A DNA stretch of 64,000 nucleotides from NCBI GenBank assembly GCA_030765065.1, contig CM060980.1, forward strand, positions 62,232,364 to 62,296,363, in the 5' to 3' direction. Origin of the DNA: Deroplatys truncata. Taxonomy: Eukaryota > Arthropoda > Insecta > Mantodea > Mantidae. The first letter of the stretch is position 1. Each line of letters begins with the position of its first letter. Positions 56,729-64,000 of this stretch are shown one piece after another. The position numbers and the translations under genes were made by a program. The notes under the pieces were generated by a model that saw nothing but the letters and a program-made list of their open reading frames with translations, did not search any database and was not told the DNA's origin.

Positions 56729-58480
56729 CAGCATCACACATCCTGTCGACAAAGGGGTAGGCAGCTTCCTGGGACACATAACTGGCTGGGAGGTTCATCA
56801 GAGCCTTGTTCACCAGCTGTTCAATTTTCAGGATGAACTCCTGCGGCATCTTCCTTGGCTATTGCAGCCTTCTCTTGAACTGACCAAACCGATGGTTCCT
56901 GAACCAGTATTTTAGGGACTCCCAGATGACTACAGATGCCGCTGAGGTTGAAACCTCTGTTGCCCATCCCTAGAGGCTGGCTATCATTGTGCAGCTTTCT
57001 CCTCTGCTGACCATTGGTTGTGGGTGGCGACGGCGGTGAATTATTGTGGAAGATTTCGTAGGTTGATGTTCTGTCATATTTGGGTGGCTTGATACACAGA
57101 AGTTGTGTAGTGTCCTGGCATCAACACCTACAAGTTTTTAAGTCTGAGAAATGATTGTTGCTGCTACGTTGGAAAGTCAGTTTGAAGATGATGTATTATA
57201 TTTCAACTGTTGCGGAGCCGAACACTTGAATAGTTGCAACCACACGTATAGTAAACAGTTTCCGGTAGCCTTCACCCTAAATGTACTTTCAGGTGGCCTT
57301 TGCCCCAAGTTTAAAAAAATATTAACTTTGTATTTTAACTGTTTCTTTAAATATTTATATTTGCTTTGGCTGCGTCAGTATTTATTTTAGAGACATAGAT
57401 ATCTTGGCAGAGTTGTGATGCAACAAGAATGTAGGCTTACACAGATTATAATTTTACTTAACTCCTTTTATTAATACTTGATATGATTTAAATAACACTT
57501 CACTGATATAGAGAGCTGTGAGATTCTTTTTATTAATTAATTACACTTTTAATACGTAAACTTATTTTTCATCTCGCACGAATACATATTATATTTCTTG
57601 AGGACACTTTTTGTGTCTGGTTAGTAACGCTGTCTGCAGGCAACTGACCTCTAGATTTGTAAAGTTTGCTATATTTCAGTTTCTGATTGGCTATTTTATA
57701 AACTGTCACTAAAATTACATTATTGTTACTCCAAGAATCACAAGTAGTACTGTTAAACTTTCTTACTCATTATTGACTCAAGGTTACCTCATTGTTAGCA
57801 ACTTTTAACTTATTATTCTCACAGCTCCTACATTATTAAATTATGTAATATATTCACATAACATTATTACACAGGGATACAATAATACAAGCATATTCAA
57901 TAACTGTTACATACATTTTACAAATTATTACATACACATATTGCTTCAAGGTGGGCTGTTATTGAATTTACATATTATATAATCAGACTGAAATGATTTG
58001 TGTTAAAAATACTGCCTCAAGTCTTACATCAAACATTCCTTTCAGCTTGGTGTTCAGTACCTTGGCACTACCATCAACTGTTCCTTCCAGGATGTTAAGC
58101 TGTTCACTGAAGTCCTTCAAGACATTAACGTGTTGGTCAGGTCTTCTATATCCTTCTTCATGCCGACCAGTTGTTTGTCAATTTTGGTTGATAGCTCCTA
58201 TCTTCATCTTCTCCATTGCAGACTCCACTTTCTCCTCCGTCTTCACAATTGCGGATTCCATTTTCTCCTCCATCTTCTCCATTATGGAAGTCATTGTTAT
58301 TATTTCCTTTCCATCTTATCCATTCTGGATTCAATTCTCATGTCCATCTTCTCCATTACAGAATTCACTGCCGTTATTTCATTTGCGACCTTCTCCATTC
58401 CAGATTTCATGGTCTTGATTATAACTAATATTCTTTAATCATTGCCTCCATTGTGCATTCAATCCCACTCCTGGCACTAG

Positions 58481-58871
58481 TGTAACAAATGATGACTCCA
58501 GTTGTTGTCAAACAACTTATTCGTTGCTTAGACACTTGGCGTAGTCCAACTTCTTCACTGCTCTCAGCTGTTGACTGCATTCAACTGTCTTTCTGACTGA
58601 ATTCAACAACTGTACTCCAGCAGCCCCCTTATATAGCCCTGCAACAAAACGGGATATTCTCTATGGGGCAGCTTCTCAAACCTGCCACTAAGGAAATTTC
58701 CAGAAAGGCGGGGTACACACAAAAAGGGTTTGTTGCTGGAGCCATTATTGTGCGGGCCATTTGTTCTAAAGGAGCTGGCAAAAGATGCTAACAATCCAGG
58801 CAGCTAGGTAAAGGGGGTGATAAGCTCTCAGACTAGTGCAACCCTCTCGCAACATCACACATGTGGTCACA
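58481..58871 (-). repeat. 5' LTR of the gag-only element
   Basis: 391 bp, TGTGACCAC...TTGTTACA on the minus strand, so with TG...CA ends; followed by the primer binding site. Confidence 0.75.
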
Positions 58872-59500
58872 GTATTATATATATATAACAGATATGCAAG
58901 TTATTTTTGAAAGGATATTAATGTGGATGGAAATATTAAATTAAACATTTGCTCCGTGTTTATTCCACATCACCAATTTGCAACATACAAGAAGTCATAA
59001 TGAAGATCTCTTATCAGTAATCACTAAATATAGTGCAAAAAGAATTTTTGATATTGGTAGCCATAAGGATTGAGTAGATTTCTGACAAAATTCACGAAAC
59101 TGGTTATTTTAGCTTTAAATGTCATCAGAGTATGTCATACATTGATTTCATTATTGTCTTAATGCAGTATTCAACATAACATAAACGTACATATTACTTT
59201 TGTTTTGAAATTCAGGTGGTTCCTTAAACATATTTTTTACCAAATCAGTTTAGTATCAGATTTGCAATTCATTTTGATGACTCAAAAAGAAAATCAAATG
59301 CTTTTATTAAGTTTATATTGTCAGTATCTTTTCCAAGAAAACCCTCTAGTTTTGATAATGTCGGTTTACAACAGTTTATCGTGTATTCCTCAATAAAAGT
59401 TCCAGGTTCAGAAGGAACAGTTTGGAGTATTTCAACCACTTTATTGCAAAATTGTTGCCTTGTTATAGCCTTACATTTTATTATAAGGAACTCAATCCAT
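58872..59500. other. RAD9 intron 5, no feature
   Basis: Non-coding, AT-rich, with a short TA repeat near 58877-58887. Confidence 0.4.
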
Positions 59501-59794
59501 TTTTTTTTATTATTTATTTATGGATGCTCTTTAACTACCATGATTCTTAGTGTCCCATTCTATACTGGGCGTGAAAGACCAGAAATTTTGCTCAGAAGCT
59601 TCTTTATCAGGCTTGAAGTTCTTTAATGTGCTGTAAATCTACAACATGGATCCACAGGTTTTACTTCCCTTCCCAAGGAAGCCAAGCTAAGGATTTTTAT
59701 GCCTAAAAAAATCCATTGCACTCTACCAGGTTTGAACCCACGATTTTGGGAACTAGGGGCTAGCATGATAACCTTGACAACAGAGGACGACAGG
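59501..59794 (-). repeat. SINE, near full length, with 11-bp target duplication
   Basis: Flanked by ACTCAATCCAT at 59490-59500 and 59795-59805. On the minus strand it begins CCTGTCGTCCTCTGTTGTCA, has the B box GGGTTCAAACCTGG, and shares its body with the copy at 43065-43324 (TAGATTTACRGCAC, TTCAAGCCTGATAAAG, CTTTCACGCCCARTATAGAA). It ends in an AT-rich tail. Confidence 0.9.
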
Positions 59795-60346
59795 ACTCAA
59801 TCCATGACATTACAAAGTGACCTATAGGCTTTTCTTAAATCTGAAACTCTTGAGTTGCATTTGTGATAAGCCAGCAATTTTCTGATACAAAAGCTGCCTG
59901 AATGTTATTAAATATATCGCTGTTTGCATTATTCAACTGATTGTTTCTCAAAATGTAGCTCGTGCAGATACTTTATTGTGTTTACTAAAAAAGGCAACAA
60001 GACGATAAAAATACTTTGAAAAGTAAATAATAGATTTGAACCAACTAGGCTAGCATGTAAGGACCGGTAATGGGAAGAGATTTGCCTGAAGATAGGGATA
60101 ATTTTCCTGAAGGAATTTCTTATCCTCCGATATGAGTTTACGTGAATTATAAACACATTTTAATGCAAGAAATTGCTGCATTCAATTCCTTTAAGTTCTT
60201 TTGCCATATTTCACTGAGTAGATTCAGCTTATAACACCAACATATAAACCCATAGAAATGTTCCCCAATTAACATGTTTACTGCATTTACATATTGTAAC
60301 ATATAGGCTGCACCGTAAGACTTAAAAAACTTGCACAGTGAATGTT

Positions 60347-61071
60347 ACTAATTATAGCTGGGTGATCAGCCATGTCAAATGAATAAAATTATTAAAACTG
60401 GAACTCTCGGCCATTGTGAGCTCCTGGCCTTCCTTCAGGAACTGATAGATAAACCATGAATAAAATATTCTCTTTTGCATAAAAACCTCTAGGAGTTTAA
60501 GAATTCTGTGTGAATGTGGAAAGGTATATGTTGGCCAAACTGGATGCACGATAGAGGAGAGATGCAAGGAACATCAACAGAATATTAAGCTGTTGCAAAG
60601 AGAGAAGTTGACAGTAGCTCAGCATTGTATTCAGGAAGTACATATAAATTTTAAAGTTGTTGCCCACACTGATAAATACTTTGATCAGCTCATTAAAGAA
60701 GCGTTACAGATTAAATTGCACTCGAACTTTAATAGAGATTCTGTACATCAATTAAGCCCCGCTTGGATATTAGCCATAAAACACTATTTTGAACAATGTC
60801 AGCACTCCATGACAGGTGATGGGCCGCTCAGAAAACTCTAGTCTTGTTAATGTTTTTTAGCTAGCTAAACCATGCAGTCCAATCATTAGCCATTCTTATG
60901 CTTATTGCTAGCATAATTGTAGTTCCACCCTTGACCTTATATAAGTGCAACATTTTACAGTTTCTTTATCAATTCCTGAAGAAGACCACAAAGCTCACAA
61001 TGGCCAAAAGCTCAACTTTTAATAATTTTATTAATTTGACACAGCTGATCACGCATGGAGCTACAATTAGT
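60347..61071 (+). mobile_element. small GIY-YIG element bounded by inverted repeats (PLE-derived)
   Basis: Arms 60347-60458 and 60961-61071 are imperfect inverted repeats sharing GCTCACAATGGCC, TTTTAATAATTTTATT and CTGATCAC. Between them 60490-60841 encodes the GIY-YIG domain that follows the RT in Penelope-like elements: 'ILCECGKVYVGQTGCTIEER' then 'KEHQQNIKLLQREKLTVAQH' and 'IKEALQIKLHSNFNRDSVHQ', ending 'LSPAWILAIKHYF' and so on to a TAG. The initial GIY is lost (ILC-C remains), the YVGQTG block is intact, and the frame is open over about 115 codons. Inverted terminal segments (pLTRs) are a known PLE feature. Confidence 0.75.
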
Positions 61072-61476
61072 ATGGGCTGCACTGTCCTGTGCAAATACCT
61101 TTCACATTATAATCAATTTTCATGACATTAATCGCATCCAAAATTGCCTGTCTAGTCATAGTTGCTTTGGCAGCTATTGTTATAGTCTGTTTGACTTCTA
61201 GTTTACAACTCACGTTTGCTAGTTTTGCCACATTCCAAGTGTGTAAAACTGCCCACTTTCTCCACCACCTCATCGCAAATTTCTGCAATTTGTACTTCAG
61301 GTAACAACAGTTTTTATCTTTGTAGCATTTATTATCCCATATACGTTACTGTTATCAACCCCATTACCAAGTGCCTTAGTATCTTTTCTTCTCCTGCTAT
61401 CAGTGTCATATTATTAGCAAACATGAATTTTATTTTTAACATAACAATTAATGGGAAACACAGTGAAGTAGTTAAA

Positions 61477-61577
61477 ATATTAATAAAATTCTAGTGGCAA
61501 CACACCTTAATTACCTTAAGGTAATTATGTTGAAAGAGTGAAGTTAGAGTGTGTTGCCACTAGAATTTTATTAATAT
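61477..61577. repeat. 101-bp palindromic MITE-like hairpin
   Basis: Arms 61477-61505 and 61549-61577 are a perfect 29-bp inverted repeat (ATATTAATAAAATTCTAGTG and onward), with a 43-nt loop that itself contains TTACCTTAAGGTAA. It lies 149 bp before the last RAD9 exon. Confidence 0.9.
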
Positions 61578-61726
61578 GGATTTTATTCTTCTTACTCCTA
61601 CTACCAGTTTCACTTGGTATACACAAATAAGTTTGTACTCAATATAGAATAGGACCATAAGAAGTGCACACACTTTAAAAGTAGTTTAACTCTGGTTACT
61701 ATATTAAATGATATAATTTATTGCAG

Positions 61727-62022
61727 AACCATCCTGTTCAGGAATTGGCAAGCAGAAGAGTACCTCAGCCAAAATTTCAGAAGATAACAGCCGTAACATT
61801 GCTCGGCTTTCTCTGTCAACTAGTGCTTTGGATGAAGCCAAGGATGAAAATGAGAGCAACGAAGAGGATGCTGTACCAACAACACCACAGCCACCTCCGT
61901 CAAAGAAGGGCCGATTTATTTTTCAGCGTTGCTTTGAAAACACATTCAACTCAATGATGCTACCTGGTCATGAAGTAGTACTCGCTGATAATTCTGATGA
62001 AGAAGATGCAATGCTTCCATGA
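61727..62022 (+). CDS. RAD9: RAD9 exon 6 (residues 341-438) and stop
   Basis: Preceded by TTATTGCAG; the first codon is completed as Glu from the phase-1 exon 5. It encodes the regulatory C-terminal tail: a Ser-rich stretch, then 'PPPSKKGRFIFQRCFENTFN' and 'HEVVLADNSDEEDAMLP'. These match the vertebrate tail in order: a KK-R-x-x-F patch and then V-L-A-[ED]-x-S with acidic residues. Ser430 sits in the same context as the CK2-type phosphoserine of human RAD9 (Ser387) that binds TopBP1. The stop TGA is at 62020-62022. Confidence 0.95.
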
Positions 62023-62105
62023 TCTCGCTCTGTGATACACTAGTTACTTAAGAACTGCATTGATAATGGACATCATATGTTTTTAAAGCTGCAACCAAAT
62101 TTGTA

Positions 62106-62111
62106 AATAAA
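62106..62111 (+). terminator. candidate RAD9 polyadenylation signal
   Basis: AATAAA 84 bp after the stop, with further AATAAA-type hexamers near 62150. Which is used cannot be told from sequence. Confidence 0.5.
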
Positions 62112-63101
62112 TTTATTTAAGAAGTGTCACAAATAAGACAGTTGAAGTATAATAAAACAAGTGCATCCTAGGCATTGTTGACATGCCCTATAAAATGTGC
62201 AACAATTTTATAAAAATATATTTGTATATCACGTGTTGATGCTTTTTAAATATAAGTTTCTTATTTTTACACCTTGAGTCCCAACTATTCATTCACTTGC
62301 AGCACTAAGAAACCAAGGCATTTTAGGTCTATTTCAAGTGATTTTGGACAAGATTTTAGTGTGCTTTTGTAAACAAATTAGTATACTTGGAAAGAATGTC
62401 TTTAAAGTATAGCTGTAAAACTAAGGCACATGTATTAACGCCATTACTTTTCTTTTGTATTTAAAAATGTATGTCTTTTATTGTGAAAAAGGCTGTATAA
62501 AGTACATAACCCAATATTTATACATAAGTTTTTAAGACATTCATTCCTTGGATCTGTAGTTTACCATTTAGTATAGGGATACTAATTAAATTGAAGCTAG
62601 TAACTGTGTAGCAAATACACAAGTTATAAAGTTCCTTGTATATATTAGTGACAAAGGTCCACATATCTTTTAAAGTAAAATACAATAGAAACAAAAGATA
62701 AATGAAACTTTGTCATAAATATGTCTTTAATTATAAAATATGGTAAAACCGTAAAATTCCACAATCTGATTCACTAAAAATGATGAAAACTGCTGTAGTA
62801 CAAAGTTCATATTTTCCAAAACTGACATGAGAAGATGAGCCAGACACACAAAGAAAACTTCTGTGAGCCCAAACCCTCCTACTTGTGCATGTGCTTAAAA
62901 TCTTAAGAAATAATAGTATACCCCAAGTGCTACTATTGCTTGTATCTTGGTTGTATCATGCATTATTGCCTCTTAAAATCTTATTTGCCTTATGTTTTCT
63001 GGGAAAGGATGGAATTAAGTTACAAATACAGAACAATTCAATGCAACCAATGGGATAGAAAAGTGTACGCTACATTGTTGTCCCAAATATAATGGCACAT
63101 A
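62112..63101. other. RAD9 3' flank, no gene
   Basis: AT-rich non-coding sequence; part may be 3' untranslated region if a distal signal is used. Confidence 0.4.
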
Positions 63102-64000
63102 CAGTAGAGTGTCGCAAATTCGATGTTCCATTAAATCTGAGCTACTCGAAGACACACTTTTTGGGGGGGGGCAGAGGCTAGTCATTAGTTTACACGTTCC
63201 TGATATGTATATGCACAATTTTGCACCCCCTACCTCTTGTCTATAGTGTGTGCGTGCGTTTTTTTTTTTTTTTACCTGGCAAGGATTAACTTTCTTTCAA
63301 TTAGAGACCAGCGGAAAACTGGAAAAACCCTTCCATAATATATATGTACACACATCGTAGCAAACATTCCTCACCTGAAATACTTTTCAGCTGCAATAAC
63401 AACACAGTGACTAGTTTATGGCTGCAAATGTTTGACAGATATTATAAGAAAGCAGCTAGCCTTAATAGTTAACATATGTTTTGTTGAGAGGAAAAGTATC
63501 CCTTGCAACTAAAACAGCAAGCCAGGGTTGTGTCGAGTTGAGGAGTGTTTTATTTTGGTATGCCTTCTTTATTGATAACAGTATGTTAGAAGTGGTTGCC
63601 ATCTTATTCCTAATTTTCTTCAACAATGAGTGCTAAATGTAAGAGGAATTTGTACCACTAAACGTGAAATTAAAAGTTTTAAAAAGACTGGTTAAAGGGG
63701 AGACATTTAAAACGCTTGCAGCGGAATATGGTGTTGAAGTAACAGTTGGAGACTGACGACAAAATAGGGATAAACTAGAGAAGTATTCTTCAACAAAATG
63801 TTCAGATAACTTTTAAAAGAAAGCTACGAAACAAATGGTGAAGCATTGTTTATCTGGTTCAGTCAACTAAGGCAAAAGGGAATTCCAGTTTCGGCCCAAT
63901 GTTGCAAGAAAAAGCATAATTTTTTAGAAACGAGTTTAAAGAAGGTGAAGACTCTTTCAGCGTGACTGTAGGTTTGTTACAGAGATGGAAGAATAGGTAT
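63102..64000 (+). mobile_element. Tigger/pogo transposon, left part, runs off the window
   Basis: TA (63100-63101) is followed by CAGTAGAGTGTCGCAAATTC, a pogo-type end. From 63627 the plus strand reads 'MSAKCKRN' and, over frame changes, 'VKGETFKTLAAEYGVEVTVG', then 'GEALFIWFSQLRQKGIPVSA', 'QCCKKKHNF' and 'FKEGEDSFSVT'. These are the helix-turn-helix and CENP-B-like DNA-binding halves of a Tigger transposase. There is a stop early in the gene and several frameshifts. The DDE core would lie beyond 64000. Confidence 0.75.

Larger units (their letters stand above)
56013..58871 (-). mobile_element. LTR retrotransposon with gag only, minus strand
   Basis: LTR-like ends at 58481-58871 (5') and about 56013-56374 (3') start TGTGACCAC and share GCAGCCCCCTTA and GGGATATTCTCTATGGGG. 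Directly after the 5' LTR on the minus strand lies CTAGTGCCAGGAGTGGGATT, a primer binding site of the TGGTGCCAGGAGTGGGA type with one change. Next comes a run of short Met-Glu-Lys-Met repeats (58440-58000), coiled-coil gag N terminus. Near 57130-56750 'PPKYDRTSTYEIF' and 'PQEFILKIEQLVNKALMNLP' match Ty3-type gag core blocks. No pol is present and the LTRs are well diverged: an old internally deleted copy. Confidence 0.75.

Noticed and set aside
58216..58438. Phe/Ser-rich plus-strand ORFs suggesting a membrane protein
   Set aside because: They are the antisense of the Met-Glu-Lys gag repeats of the LTR element.

Overview
This is an AT-rich, repeat-dominated window of an arthropod nuclear genome, most likely an insect. 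The evidence is spliced protein-coding exons with GT-AG introns of up to 23 kb, and a dense mixture of typical insect transposable elements (Penelope-like elements, mariner, Harbinger, piggyBac, Kolobok, Ty3-type LTR elements, tRNA-derived SINEs). A minisatellite is also built on TTAGG/TTTAGG-like motifs. I cannot fix the species from sequence alone. Only two conserved host genes are present. All other long reading frames trace to mobile elements, nearly all of them broken. Layout: (1) 1-11.5 kb holds a LINE 3' fragment, a probable Harbinger element with a HARBI1-like nuclease relic, SINEs, a first copy of a dispersed 'ACTTTCTCTACT' repeat, and a Penelope-like element (PLE) split by a mariner. 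(2) 11.57-20.23 kb is VPS29 (retromer subunit) on the minus strand: three exons encode residues 2-182, and a probable fourth supplies only the start ATG. Its introns hold two PLEs (one split by a DUF4817-type DDE transposon) and a terminal-inverted-repeat element. (3) 20.84-62.02 kb is RAD9 (9-1-1 checkpoint clamp) on the plus strand, divergent from VPS29 and starting about 600 bp away. Six exons with mutually compatible splice phases give a 438-residue protein. RAD9 introns carry most of the remaining content: a minisatellite-bearing TIR element (22-24 kb), a Ty3-type pol remnant split by a foldback-like insertion (24.7-27.2 kb), more copies of the dispersed repeat (28-29.7 kb), an 80-bp-arm hairpin (31.6 kb), and a decayed multicopy insect gene split by a PLE and a mariner (32.7-36.7 kb). 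Further along are another mariner (38 kb), a Kolobok-type TTAA transposon carrying both a THAP-finger transposase and a P2X7-ballast-like ORF (40.3-45.2 kb), a 3.9-kb element with near-identical 397-bp direct repeats and no pol (46.3-50.2 kb), DDE and piggyBac relics (50.4-53.6 kb), a gag-only LTR element with its primer binding site (56.0-58.9 kb), and a small GIY-YIG element flanked by inverted repeats (60.3-61.1 kb). (4) The end of the window (63.1-64 kb) begins a Tigger/pogo element that runs off the edge. VPS29 and RAD9 probably share one bidirectional promoter; nothing suggests a functional link between the proteins. The most interesting signals are the two-gene Kolobok element, the telomere-motif minisatellite inside a TIR element whose flanks are inverted repeats differing between copies, the well-resolved nested insertions, and the ATG-only first exon of VPS29.
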